DNA of 64,000 bases from Boesenbergia rotunda (GCA_024364735.1 JAGFNQ010005247.1:223562-287561); one strand, 5' to 3'; counted from the first letter of the stretch, positions 38,961 through 51,439 are shown. Notes: generated by a model not told the origin, from the letters alone. Numbers and translations: made by a program.

Positions 38961-39918
38961 TTATATATTAAACATTTTTATAAATTTTTTTTATATTTTT
39001 TTATATCAATTGTGGAGGGCCTGAAGTCTGATAACTTCATGCCCGGGGCACTGAAAAATTTTCAATTTTAAAAATATTTTTTTATATTTAATTATTATTT
39101 ATTAAATTAATTATTTATAGGATCTGAAGATATTTGACTTCAGACCATCTTGGGATGACTTCAGGCCCTGTGTTTGAATCTGAAATTATGTGTTTTGATA
39201 CGTTTTTTTATATATTAATATATTTTTAAAATAGAAAAAAATTTGAGTCCACGTCGAGCCTAAATCATAAGATTTCAGGCCTAATGTGGGCCTGAAATAA
39301 AAAATTTCAGGCCCACGCTGGGCCTGAAATATTGATTTCAGGCCCGGCGTGGGCCTGAAATCAATACACGCTCTTTTTTTTAAATTTTCAGCCAACGTTT
39401 TTTTTCAATTTTTTTTTATATATTAGTATATTTATTAATATATTAATATATTTAAATATATTTATTAATATATTTATTAATAAAGAGCTTGGATGAGATA
39501 TTAATATATTTATTAAATATTATTAATATATTTATAAATATTTTTTATATATATTAAATATTATTTAATATATTAATTTCTATTAATCAAATATAAAAAT
39601 TATATATTTATATTTATAAATCACGTTGGAGGATGAGATATTTGTTAACTGAAATATTTTTTTGATATTTATCTTACAACGTTTTCAACGCCGATTAAAT
39701 AATATATTATTTTAAAATAAAAGTCTGAAAAAGTATCTGCAGACATCTCGAAATTTGTTACTGAGAGAGAGAAGGAGAAAGTCAGTAGATAACAGGAGGG
39801 GTATAAGAGGAAGTTCACTATTAATAAGTGCGCCCTTTGGTGAAAATGAAACCATAGGACACCGTTTGGTAAATACGTATTCTTGGGTACGCCCTTTGGT
39901 AAATTGCCGTTAGAAAAA

Positions 39919-40312
39919 ATTGCATCTTGATTTTAAAAATCTTAACAAGTTTAAGTTTGGTTCTTAATAAATTCTTAATGTCTGCAACATGTAAGCTTCA
40001 GATGATGTTAGACAAAAATTACATTGGTGGAGTATTTTAGGTCATTTTAATAGTTTTTTTTCAAGCATCCAAAATTTTACATAATCGACACATAATCAAA
40101 CAGTCTCCCTTCAGTGTTTTTTTAAACATACAAGAATTGCAGCATATCTGTGGAGTATTGGTCAATATATTTCAAAATTATAATTCAATTTCCTAAACCT
40201 TTAGATTCTCAAGTATAGCTTATAGTTGTGAATTTTAAACACTAATTATTAAGTAGTAACATAAACTAGGTATATAGAGGGCCTGATATAAAAGCTTATC
40301 AAGCCTAAAGAG
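39919..40312. other. Intergenic DNA right of foldback, nothing recognised
   Basis: AT-rich, with no open frame or element ends identified. Confidence 0.5.
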
Positions 40313-41162
40313 TGTTGGGGATCGATGCGCCGGCTGGAGGGGATGAATAGACGATCACTCACATTTCGTGTTGGTTCTTCGTACAATGTTAGCGTGCGCA
40401 AGCGAAAATATAAATAACATAAATAAACAAACGCTAACACAAACCGTTTACGTGGTTCGGAGATAAGGCTCCTAATCTACGGCTGTCCGTATGGTGGACG
40501 ATTTCTATCCTTCGGTGGATTAGTCCCCGGAAGACCTCTATCTAGCTCGTGTCGCTCCTTGTAGGTGGAGAAACCTCGCCACAACCTTGCAACAATTACC
40601 TGAGCACTTGTAGACTACTAATAAGCTTTAACCAAGCTTATTTCGTCAACCTTTGCCCAGCTAAACCAAGCTCTTTTAAATATAGCTTGACACTGTTCCT
40701 ACCGTTACCAGTCGATTGGTGCCAACATCAATGGACTGGTTCACTCAGATTCGAACATTACAACCCAACGTTCGAATTCCAACCGACACCAGTCAACAAC
40801 ACAGAGGATCAATCGACTGATCTTTCTAGGCCCAACATCAGTCGACTGCTACATGCAGCAGTCGACTGCCCAAACCCTAAAACTAGGGTTTCAACCCCGA
40901 TTACAGTTACTCAGTATTCGTCCTCGCCCGACCAACCTAAACATAGCCTTCTAGCCTCCTCCATCAGTCTTGCGTCCCTTAGATGCCTCTCCATCCTTCA
41001 CGTCTTGCCTTCTGGAGCTTCCTTCGGTCTCGGTCCTTGTTGTCAGATCTTCCGTTGCCAAGATGTCACTTGGACTTTTCTCCTTTGTTGTACATATATC
41101 CTGCATACTCAAAATGCATATTAAATACAACAATAATTCTAACTTAAACATTTACCCCAACA
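40313..41162 (+). mobile_element. Probable solo LTR, 850 bp
   Basis: Begins TGTTGGGGATCG and ends ACCCCAACA, giving TG..CA ends with an 8-bp terminal inversion (TGTTGGGG/CCCCAACA). Contains ACGTGGTTCGGAGATAAGG, a word typical of plant Ty1/copia LTRs. The flanking 5-mers do not match, so the insertion has either lost its duplication or is rearranged. Open frames within it are not credible genes. Confidence 0.6.
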
Positions 41163-41275
41163 TCAAAACCCAAGGTATATAGATTGCTCTAACAAAGAGA
41201 TCATATCTTTGGGCCTGATATGGGATAATATCAGGCTCTCTTTGGGTCCGATATGAGATTATATTAGAGCCAACA

Positions 41276-43899
41276 TGGAGGAGGTAAATCACGGGAGCTA
41301 CTTATAGGGATCTCTATGCGAAAACAATAATATACGCAGCGGAAAACAAGATCCCTTGAGTGATTCATGCGAAAAATCTGTACAAAGTTTGATCTATCTA
41401 ATATATTATACCTTTGGAGCATGCTCTTTGGTTATCCCGCTACTCCTTTGGTTCGTTGGATCTCTTGCACGTTCAGAATGTCCGTGCCTCTAGTAGTATC
41501 CACACGAACACGATCTACGCCTCAGAAAAGAATCACCTTATTTATGCTAGCAACTTTGGATAGTTCACAAAGCACAAAAAACCTCCACTAGGGAGTTTCG
41601 GCCAAGGAGAAAGAAAGAGGAAGAAGAGGGATCCAATCCTTAGTCTTTGACAAAAAGGAGTTTTATATGTAAGTACCCCAGGTAGGTTGATGTGGTCAAC
41701 CAAGTCAAGTTAGGTCCTGTTGAGTTATAATCCCTGTGTCTAAGTGTGCAGGAGCTTAGGAGTGCAGGAAGTCGAGCTGAAGACGCAGCGGTCGAGAAAG
41801 ATGACAAAGAAAGGGAGTCGATGGCCTCGGTGCATCCGAGTGGCGTGGAGGTCTACGGAAGAGTACGTCGGTGGAGCGAGAAGGACGTGCACGACGTTCG
41901 AGGGATGAGAAGCCGGGCGAAAGCACGTTTCGAAGAGAAGGCTAGAGGAAGGTTCGGGTGAGCCCGACTCTGGAAGGCCCAAAATCACCCAAGAAATGTC
42001 GCGGGAGGTTGGTCAACATTGGACTAACTCAAACTCACCTGGGCGTCCTAGAGCACTCAGGCGCCTGTGAATGCGTGCGTCCCTATGCTCTCGGTGCCCC
42101 AATTCCCAAGCGCCCCTATGCAAATAGGCGCTCGAGATGTGAAAACCATCCAAACTTAGTCGTTTGCAAATGTTACGCATCGGATAACACTCAAGCCAAG
42201 TGTCAAGCGCCCTCAAGAACTCGGGCGCCCCTATAGTGCCACGCCAGCATTCGGATAGAGTTGACCAGGGCTATAAATAGGCTTCCAGAGCTCAGTTCCA
42301 GAGCATCCATCTACTCCAAACGAATTTCTTGTGATCTTTTATGCTTTTCTAAGCTTTTCATCGTGTATGAGGCCTCTCTGCCCGAAGGAGTTATTTAGGA
42401 AATTCACACTTTATTCTACCTTGGATTAGCAACTTCTCTGTAATTAACCAAGTAAATTTGTTTTCCTCTTTTTTTTGTTATTCATCTGTTAATGTTATTT
42501 GTCAAACTAATCGCTATCTTTGTTTGGAAAGAACAAATGATTTGATTTTTATTTTCAGGGACAATTCACCCCCATCTTGCCGACCGAACGATCGCCTTCA
42601 TTATACTCATCCAATGAATACCAAGAGTTTTTGCCCCTTGAGCTCCCTTCGTCTTAATGTTAATAAACCCCAACGAATACCAAGTCTCTTGGTATCCCTT
42701 AAGACTCTTAATATTCTACTCATCTAATAAATAGAATGCCCCTTAGCCTTCCTCACTAATAATATTTTATTAAACTTTTTAATGAATATTATTCATAATT
42801 AAGTGGTTGAGTCTTATCTAAATGAGTCTAACTCAAATTAGACTCAATCTCCCAATCCAATAGGATTCACTTGAGTCTAACTCAAATAATTCAATTTTGG
42901 ATCACATTTTAGTCAAAATAAAATCAACTTATCTCCGAGACATCGTGTTCTTTGTATGTGACCCAATAAGTTCTTGTAACGTTGACAATGTATCTAAACC
43001 ACATTAGATATATACATAATCAATTAGCGGCATCTTCCAACCCATGTGATGAAAATGTCGAGATCCGACATATATAACATTTCTGTGTCTATTATAATGT
43101 ATTACTTTGCCCTTCTATCTTCGATATTTAGATTGATCAACAAGGCACAGATCATGTCATCCTCTAATCAATCTTTGTATTTCTCGATCCCCAAGTAGAC
43201 TCACTTAATCAAATGAGCTCTCATATCGACTCATTTGAGCATGAGCATGCATTTTAGTAGTCCTACTCAATCAAGGGGCTCACAGATATTATTCTCATCA
43301 TATGGAAGGTATAGATCTCATCTACATTACTCACATCCCTCCGCATAATTTATTGCATACCCAGTGATAGTCGTTATAGTTCACCCTATTACAGGTGATG
43401 TTTGACGAAACCAAAGTGTATAACTCCTTATGTAAGGAAACATAGGGATTTCAGGTCTAAGGATTATTCATACTAATAGTCACATGAGAAAGTTTATGAC
43501 ACTCATATAACGATCCATGACACTTTCTCATAGCGGGTGAATTCAGTATACATTCTCTAATGTATACTCACGTGTCAATTTAATTATATCCTATATTCAT
43601 GACTTATAAAATCAAGTTATCAATTGACCTACATGCTAGTCTCAACACATTAATATTGTCCTTGAATATGAATATTTGACTAGGAATAGTTAAGAGTAGT
43701 GTTTTTTACATCATCTCACTATCAATTCAACTAATTATTGTAATATAAATCAGAACCTACTACCCAAGAACATTATTATACTTATTCATTGCGCACAATC
43801 ATGAAATAAATATAATAATCAAACTTTGTCTTTATTAAAAATAATATGATACAAAATATTCTCTAGACAATCATCTCATAATTGGCTCTAGAACTAACA
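41276..43899 (-). mobile_element. Ty1/copia-type LTR (minus orientation), split by a nested solo LTR
   Basis: On the minus strand it starts TGTTAGTTCTAGAGCCAATT (43899), a familiar beginning of plant copia LTRs, and runs to about 41276 through the ACGCAGCGGAAAACAAGATC region (41337). The LTR at 41668-42600 interrupts it; without that the length is about 1.7 kb. No internal coding region is attached, so a solo LTR is likely. The 41276 edge is approximate and no target duplication was confirmed. Confidence 0.55.
41668..42600 (+). mobile_element. Solo LTR, 933 bp, TSD ttata
   Basis: Begins TGTAAGTACCCC and ends GATCGCCTTCA. The 5 bp ttata occurs directly before (41663-41667) and after (42601-42605). 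The 3' part contains GGGACAATTCACCCCC, common in Ty3/gypsy LTRs. It is nested in the copia-type LTR. Confidence 0.82.
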
Positions 43900-43904
43900 C
43901 TAAC

Positions 43905-45289
43905 ACAACTAGCCCAGATGTTGTGGCTAGCGCATGGGAAAGACGGGCACACTAGATAATAACACTTACGCATTAACCATTATGCTCAGTTTACTCAGAC
44001 GAATAGGTGAGGGAGAAAGAGAAAGAAATTCATGAGATAGAAAGAAGGAAGAAGACGAAATAGAAGAGAAACTCAAGAAGGAAGAGAAAGCCCTGCATGT
44101 CGCTCGCACTCTTGAGCGGTCGTGTTGGTGCTTGTGCCCAAGCTTACTAGTGATCGTGCTCGCGCACATGAGCATGTCTGTGCCTACTAGCGGTTGTGCT
44201 CGCGCGTACGAGCGACGAGCTGCCATGGTCGTGGTCGTGCTCGTGATCGTACCCGCGCCTACTAGTTGTCATGCTCACACATAAGCGGCGAGTTGCCATC
44301 CTCGTGCTCGATCGTGTCCACACCTACTAGCAGTTGCACTTGCGCACACGAGCTGCGAGCTACTGTGGTCGCGCCCGCGAGTCACGAGCGGTCTTGTTCG
44401 CACCAGTGAGAGGCCATGCTTGCACCCGCAAGCGTCCATACTCGGGCTGACGAGCAATCGTGCTCGCGCTTGCCAACGAGAGTGCTCGACACTTATTAGC
44501 ATCTGTGCTCACGATAGACGAGCGACTATGCTCGCGAGCGATCGATGAGCAGTCACACTCATGATCAATGAGCAACCGCACACTCGAGAAGCCGTTCGGA
44601 GGCATGTCCATGAGGGGATGCTCGTCCCTCGTGTTCGCGAGGTTGAGAATAGAGTGGATACTAGAAACACGACATGAAGGAAAGAGTTCCGCCCGATTTT
44701 AGAAGATAAAAATTTGCTAAAAATAGATCCATGAACAAGAGAAAACTATATATAACCCATCATTTTTTAGAAAATAAATAACAAAAAAAATCCACATAGA
44801 ATTTTTTTTTCATAATTTTTAAATCCCTCTACTCCAATATGGAATTTTTTTTAAAAAAATTCCAATCTTAAACTTCCCTTTGGTTCACATTCTATAGGGA
44901 ATTTTATTTGTTTTCACTCCCCTATTTAATTTTTTTTTTTTTTTTGACTCCTTGATACAAAATCATTATTCTATGAGGAGATTTGAATCTTCTTTATTTA
45001 TTTCTGAAAATGTCTTTATCATTATACTACCCTTATGAAATATTAAAGTTGCTATAATCACTTATTGTTATAGTATAGATACTCTATAAAAAAAATCAAT
45101 TGGCAAAAACGATTCACTGGTTCTCGTACCCCCATCAATCCATCCCAGGGTCAACACGGAAGAGGCAAGTTACGGGGGTTACTAGCCCAAATATTATGGT
45201 TAGTACGTGGGGAGGACAGACACATTGACTTTGCCAAATTTTAATCCTCAGATCTCATACTGACAATACCCACGCAATACTCGGGTACT
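43905..45289 (+). repeat. Dispersed repeat family R1, copy 2, with CTCGCG-rich expansion
   Basis: TATGCTCAGTTTACTCAGAC (43980) to GAGGTTGAGAATAGAG (44640) parallels 33654-34440. The middle (44100-44610) is an irregular array of TGCTCGCGC, ACGAGCGA and similar words, several times longer than in copy 1. After 44740 the DNA is AT-rich with a T run (44930-44945). No gene or terminal repeats were recognised. Confidence 0.55.
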
Positions 45290-45294
45290 ATATA

Positions 45295-48221
45295 TGTAAA
45301 ATCCGACACTTTTGATTAGGTTCCGGAAATTTTCGGAGAATTACCAGATAGATTCCGGGGTTCCGAGTCCTTGGATATAAAATTTGGGACTAAAATGTAA
45401 TAAAACTAAAAGTTTCAAGGGCTAATGTGTAAGGAATTAAAGCACTAGGGGTGTACTTGCGATTATGCTGAAAGTGGCTGGACTAAATTGCAAAATGCCA
45501 CACATATATCATTTGACCTAGCTCTCCTTCGGCCAACTCCTCCACAGCCGATCGCGCGCCTCCCTTTCCTTTCTCTTCTCCCCCGCGATCCCTAGTCGCT
45601 CCTCAGCCGATCGAAGCCAAGCCGCCACTGCTCTCCGTCGCCGATTCCTTCGTTTGCCTCCTTCTCGATCGGCACCGGCAACGAACCCCGACACCCCCAC
45701 CCCCACACGGCCACCAGCTTCGGAAAATCGAGGGAGACGACTCTTGATTGTGCCTCGGTGGCTTCTGAGCTCCCTGTCCTTGGTCGAGCACGAGCAGGTA
45801 AGGATCTCTAGCTAGGGCACAGCCATTTGAGAGGTTATCCCAAAACCAATGACCGGCTTTGGAATCCTGCAGCTTAATCTTCTCTGTCGTCGACCACTAG
45901 ATTCACCTCCTTGCTCAAGGAGCGTCGGAAGGTGAAGAAGAGGGGTGAGCCGAAGAAGCTGAGGTAAAGTTGTGTGCTTGTATCGGATTTGGGAAAGGCT
46001 AGGCAATAGAATTGCTGATTTGCCTATCTTTGAATGAACCTTGTGTAATTGGCTGCGTTTTGGAGTTTGCAGTGGTTGCGTGAGCTTCACTAGTGGGTGG
46101 AGATCGTTTACGCTGACTGTGTGGAACGACAATTGGAGTTGGATGGAATTTGGTAGCAATTCCCCTTCTTGGAGTTGGCTGTGGTAGGCTTGAGATTGGG
46201 GTTCCTCAGCTTTGATTGCCGTAAACAGCTGCTCCGGGCTCAGGTATGGAGATGTTTTGGGTTCTAGTTTAATTGTTGTGTTCGAGTTATCTTCCATGCC
46301 ATAAGGTGGTATTATAGTTTTATTCCTTTGGCATTGATCCATGGGAGAAACTGATAGCAATTGCGTTTCTTGCTTACGGTTGGTTTAATTAGGAATTAAT
46401 CACTAATAGAGGACTTAAACCTAATCGGGAGGGGGTTGAACTGGAAATGAACCTTAACCTAGATCTTAATTACACGGGGTAATTAGGAATCTTCTATTTA
46501 ATTAAAGGAAATTAAATAGAAAGAAATGGTTTTGGTTAACCCTTAAACGAATTAGGGATTAATTAGCTAGTTGTTATTTGTGTAATAGCTAATTAAATTA
46601 AATCCATGATACAGGAGCTTGACTTGGATTATATTTTGACGGGTGGTTCTGTCTCGTTGATACGGACTTCACCTATTCGGAGGCGGGTACCCATTGACTT
46701 ATCTCTTTTGATATTGTCATGTGATTATGCATAGTCTGTTATAGATAGCAGTAAGATTATACGCTATCCCTGTTTATTATACCTGTTCTGGATACTTGTT
46801 GTTTATCCCTGAGTTATTATACTTGTTCTGGATACATGTGGTTTACCCTTGAGTTAGTATGTTGTAGTTCCATACAGTCTCAGGTATTGTCATAACTATA
46901 TGTATGCTTAGAGATCGTGTTGTATCTCCTGCCTTTGACCTTGAGGGATTTGTAGTTTCCAGTCAGTATACCTTGTAGGTTACCTGTATTTCCTGTTATA
47001 GGATTTCAGATTGAGACTTAGTATACTGAGGACTTGGGGAGGGAGGTATGTGTATCTATCATACACCATCCTTGCATTGTTGCATGCCGGCGATCAGCGA
47101 CTCCCTTGTGGTTGAGCCTAATCGTCTTCCGGCACATGATATGCACACACGGCCACTCATGGGTTAGTGGATACCGCTGGGTGTGTGCATTTGCTCTGTA
47201 GTGCTCCGCTCGTCCGCTCAGGGGTAGTGGTTTCGGAGCGTGGTAGCAAGCAGGGATCCCTTCTCTACCCATAGACCAGAGAAGATGAGAGAGATATCTC
47301 CCCCATATGTACATGGGGCGGAGCGATAGCTCCACCAGCATCCTGTCCACTCGGTCACTATGTAGCAGTGATGGCAGAGTGCGGACAGTGTCACGGCTCT
47401 ACCCACTCGGCCGACACAGTATCGCCTGTCTCGGTGGCTTGACTGGAGTTAGGGGGTGACCATGGCATTGCACCATGTGCATATTTTGCATCGTGCATTG
47501 TTTGCTGTACTTATTTGCTGCACTTGTTTGACATTGCATATTCTGGAGACTTGTTACCTGTGCTTATATGTCTATTGGTATTCCACTGGTATTTCTTACC
47601 CTCTGTACAGGTTAGATGGATTCAGGTATGTATCTACCTAGTAATTTCAGTTCCAGTCTTTCTCTACTGTTGATATGAGACTGTATTAGCTGAACCCTTA
47701 TTGTTGGTATAACTTTCTATGCATATCTGTTGGGTATTCGCTGAGCTATGGACTCACCCCGTTGCCATACATTTTATTTCAGGTTGATGCCTGCCAGGAG
47801 ATCCCTAGCAGCCAGTCCCCAGCTCCCGAGGAGCTCTGCTTGGATTTATTTTACGTTGTTTTTGCTTATGGACCCTGTAGTATATACTTTGCTTCCGTTG
47901 CCCTGTTTTGAACATGTATTCATGTTTTATTCGATGGTGTTGTACTTTTGAGTCCTATGTTGGACTTCGCTTGGTTTTGGTTTTATTCCTGCCCCCTGGC
48001 AGCTCAGGTGAGTTCGTATTTGGTTTTGCGACGGTTATAGTTATATACCTGTTATAGCTACATTAGATTGGAGGCCTGAGGCCATTTAACTGCGTGGTTG
48101 TGCAAATATAGATATTGTGTTATATATTTATCTGTGTGGTTGTGTAAATTGTCCACCGGACAGGGGAGGTGCTGTCCGATTTTATATTGGAACAGCGGCT
48201 CCTGGGTCTCGGGGCGTGACA
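45295..48221 (+). mobile_element. Large solo LTR, 2927 bp, TSD atata
   Basis: Begins TGTAAAATCCGACAC and ends TCTCGGGGCGTGACA, and is flanked on both sides by atata (45290-45294 and 48222-48226). No polyprotein domain is present in either strand, and short open frames have no recognisable motif. Length and ends are like large Ty3/gypsy LTRs. The exact lineage was not determined. Confidence 0.78.
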
Positions 48222-48226
48222 ATATA

Positions 48227-48470
48227 AAGTTAGTCAATTTAATGAAATATTACTCAATTTTATGAATATTCAATGGAGTGCTTCCCTTCCCTCTTTCAAT
48301 GGTGTGGATAGTCATAGAGTTTTGTTTCATCTTTTTTTTTTTTTGAAATTGAGTATTTTAGTTTATAAAATCTACGAAATAGCTTATAAGTTATTTTAAA
48401 GTTTATAAACTTTTCAAATATATTGATAAAATTTTTTACAAACGATTGATAAGCTATTTAAATAAGGGAA
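48227..48470. other. AT-rich spacer, nothing recognised
   Basis: A T run lies near 48331-48343. No other structure was seen. Confidence 0.4.
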
Positions 48471-49752
48471 AATTTGATAAAACTCCCCAATATCAAACTG
48501 GGCTTTGCATGCACTCCCCAATCAAAAATTTCTTTGCATGCACTCCCTGATGGGATTGACAAGACAGTTTTATGTGTTATTTTTTTTATCAGTATAAAAG
48601 AGTAAAAAATCAGTATAAATTGTAAAGATTTGAGTATAAATTATTTGAGATTGAGTACTAATTTAAGAAATTTGAGTATAAAATTTCGGTGACCCCTCAT
48701 GTGAAAATCTTGATGTGGTGGATGCAACCTCATATACTCAGATTTCTAAATTTTGTACTCAATTTTTTTCAAATAATACTCAATCTAAATCAATTCATAC
48801 TTAAATTTTGATAATGTATACTGAAATTTTTACTATATACTGAAACAATATATACTCAAATTTTTTCAAATAATATTTAAATTTCTTAAATTAGTACTCA
48901 ATCTCAAATAATTTATACTCAAATCTTTATAATGTATACTGAGTTTTCACTCTTTTATACTCACCACATCAAGATTTTCACATGAGGGGTCACCGAAACT
49001 TTGTACTCAAATTTTTTGAATTAGTACTCAATCTCAAACAATTTATACTCAAATCTTTACAATGTATACTGAGTTTTCACTCTTTTATACTCAATCCATC
49101 AGGAGTGATTAGGATGGCAATGGGGCGGGTCGGGGACGGGTTTGCCGTCCCCATACCCGTCCCCGAAGTAAATCTCCATCCCCGAACCCGTCCCCGAAGT
49201 AAATCTCCATCCCCGAACCCGTCCCCATCCCCGCCTCTACTTAATCGGGGAATCCCCGTCCCCGAACCCGCGGGGAGTAAATCTCCATCCCCGTCCCCAT
49301 CCCCACTTGAAATATCCATTTTTTTCCCAAGTTAAAAAAAAATGTGATTTCTCCAGCATGGTTGTAAAAACAATGAGATTTTCAACTTGTGGGAGGCGGC
49401 GAGTGACTAGTAAGCGATACTCATTAGGGTTTTCACACATCTTTAATATTAATATTATTGAATTATTTTAATAATTATTAATATTTTATTATTATTAAAT
49501 ATATCGGGGCGGGTTCGGCGATGGAGATAGCATCCCCATACCCGCCCTAATTTATTTCGGGGATTTTTAAAAATCCCCGAACCCAAATCCAAACCCGATA
49601 ATACCTCCCCAAACCCGTCCCGTTTCGGATTTTCCTCGCGGATATCTAAATCCGCGGGGAAAATTGCCATCCCTAGGAGTGAATGCAAAAAATTTATCAA
49701 GTGGAGAGTGCATGCAAAGATCAATTTGAGATTAGGGAGTTTTCTCCAATTA
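48471..49752. mobile_element. AT-rich non-autonomous TIR element, copy 2
   Basis: The left end (AAAACTCCCCAATATCAAAC, then TTTGCATGCACTCC) and the right end read inward (TTAATTGGAGAAAACTCCCT, then TTTGCATGCAC) match copy 1 at 18996-20802. GATGGGATTGACAA and TCAGTATAA(A)AGAGTAAAAA blocks are shared. Inner segments containing TTTGTACTCAAATTTTTT and ATACTGAGTTTTCACTC occur twice, implying internal duplication. A hAT-like MITE is inserted at 49109. Confidence 0.65.
49109..49674. mobile_element. hAT-like MITE, 566 bp, nested, TSD aggagtga
   Basis: A perfect 8-bp duplication aggagtga lies at 49101-49108 and 49675-49682. Ends are TTAGGATGGCAAT and, read inward, AGGGATGGCAATTT. The interior contains repeated CCCGTCCCCGAA words and an AT-rich centre. 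Non-coding. It interrupts the AT-rich TIR element. Confidence 0.87.
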
Positions 49753-50089
49753 ACCGTTAAAATAAACTATTTGTAATCTTATAAACTCTTTTTAAAGTAA
49801 GAGATACACTATTTTTTAAAAACATCATACTTTAATCAATTTTTTTTAAATGTCCTTATAAATTTTTATTAATCTTCATCTTATCCTTTACATATTTTTT
49901 TACAAACCTAACAATTATTTTTACGCCTTATTTTTACCTTAATAGTATTATATTATTTTTTTATTATTTTGTTAATAAAAATTTTTTATAATACCTAATA
50001 CATCAATATCCTTAAATTACAGGTTCATTAAATATTAGAAAATTTCAGGTTCATTAAATATTAAAAAATGATATGCTTAATAAAAAATC

Positions 50090-50280
50090 TTTTAAAAAAA
50101 TTTAGTAAGTGACGTGATATTTTACATATAGTAATCTCCAACGAGTTCATCGTATCCCATGATATAATTTGATTTGGGGCGACGGCCAGAGGTCGTCAAA
50201 GACGTCCGAGGAATAATCGGACATGTGCATGCTAAATGTCAGGTTAATCACTGAACATTTCATTGATTTTTTTCACTAAA
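50090..50280 (+). mobile_element. Degenerate MITE with TATAATTTGATT core
   Basis: Sister of 18540-18730: AAAAAAATTTAGTAAGTGAC at the left, GATATAATTTGATTTGGGG with CGACGGCCAGAGGTCGTC in the centre, and ATCGGACATGTGCATG to the right. The hairpin is kept by paired changes on both sides. Confidence 0.6.
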
Positions 50281-50761
50281 TATATCAGAGTTCTTAAATA
50301 TTTTACCACTTAATTTTAAAATAAAACGTAACCGTCTATAAACTCTTAAAATAACATACGAGTTTGTAAACTATTTTTAATAAGTTTAACTAAACATCTG
50401 GTTGATAAAAAATTTTCATCAATGTGATGGATCAATTTTAAAATTAATCAATTCAAATAATTAAATATCTAAAGTTAAAAAAATTCAAAATGCCGATTAA
50501 TTAGCTTAAAACAAACGGATTTGTAATCAAGATTGTGACCAATCAATTTAAACAAGATTCAAAGTCCAATCCAAGTCAAACGGAGGAGGCCGCGGTTGCT
50601 TTGGGTGGTCAATTCATTCAAAATCTTTGCCACTTCCATCAATCATTTGACCCAACTCCACACGGTTTCCTCGTCGAACACAACAAAATAATCTCCACGG
50701 CGTCGCATTTTTTTATATTAAATATCTAAATTTTACTAATCGATTACTTTAAAATAAGAAC
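50281..50761. other. Intergenic DNA, nothing recognised
   Basis: AT-rich. A short frame at 50535-50729 has no recognisable domain. Confidence 0.45.
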
Positions 50762-51008
50762 TGCGATAGAAAAAGTAAAAATAAGAGAGTGAATAATAAA
50801 GTAAATGGTGTGACAAATAACGTGACATTTTATATGTACATACCCGATTATCATTTGAACACCATCGTCAGTCTTCGGCCGCCGTCCCAAATCAAATTAT
50901 ACCCTGGGAAACACGATAAACCCATCGAAAATCGTTGTATGTAAAATACCATGTCATTCACTCTACTATTCACTTTATTATTTTTATTTTTTCTATCATT
51001 TTTCTTAA
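50762..51008 (-). mobile_element. MITE of the TATAGTTT-core family (reverse)
   Basis: Left AAAAGTAAAAATAAGAGAGTG and right ATTTTTATTTTTTCTATC form inverted ends. The core is reversed (CTTCGGCCGCCGTCCCAAAT, AAATTATACCCTGGG). It is most like the copy at 31518. Confidence 0.6.
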
Positions 51009-51439
51009 AATAGATAGTACGAATTTCATATATATCTAACAAATAAATTTCATCAACAGTTCGATCGTTATATTTTCTACGTGGAAATCCTGTGTTTTGC
51101 CATCACATCAAATTCAAGGGCTACGAAGTCTCCTTATAAGAGAAAAAAAACAAAATGTGTTCACCGTCACATCAATTCAAGGGCCACGAAGTCTCATTGT
51201 CAGAGAAAAAATGATAATTAGTTGAAAATACGATTCGTTTATTTTCAACATCTTTATTCGTTCATTTCAAAATTAACACAAACAAAATAAATTATAAAAA
51301 TTATTAGAGATGAACTAACTCATAAAAAATGATAATATTTATCTAAGATTATTATTAATTCATTTCAAAATTAATATGAAAAAGATAAATTATAAAAAAT
51401 ATTAATTTGGACAGTGTCTAACTATAAAAGTAAAATAAA

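Larger units (their letters stand above)
35223..39909. mobile_element. Giant palindromic foldback element (Mutator-like), 4687 bp
   Basis: Both ends read inward as CGGCAATTTACCAAAGGGCG, and the next bases agree (GTACCCAAGAATA, TTTACCAAACGGTG). The 9 bp ttagaaaaa is repeated at 35214-35222 and 39910-39918. The whole element is one inverted repeat centred near 37378. Each arm, from outside in, has a terminal region, an AT-rich stretch, a segment with TTTCAGGCC(C/T) and GGCCTGAAAT words, and an array of 158-bp units. The arms are about 2.16 and 2.53 kb; the right is longer mainly by two units. Long inverted ends and a 9-bp duplication fit Mutator-type foldback elements. No transposase is present, so it would depend on another element. 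Confidence 0.92.

Noticed and set aside
40549..41124. 191-codon open frame
   Set aside because: It lies wholly within the LTR at 40313-41162 and has no domain.
45518..46360. Open frames on the minus strand (62-182 codons)
   Set aside because: They fall inside the solo LTR bounded by a perfect target duplication; no domain is visible.
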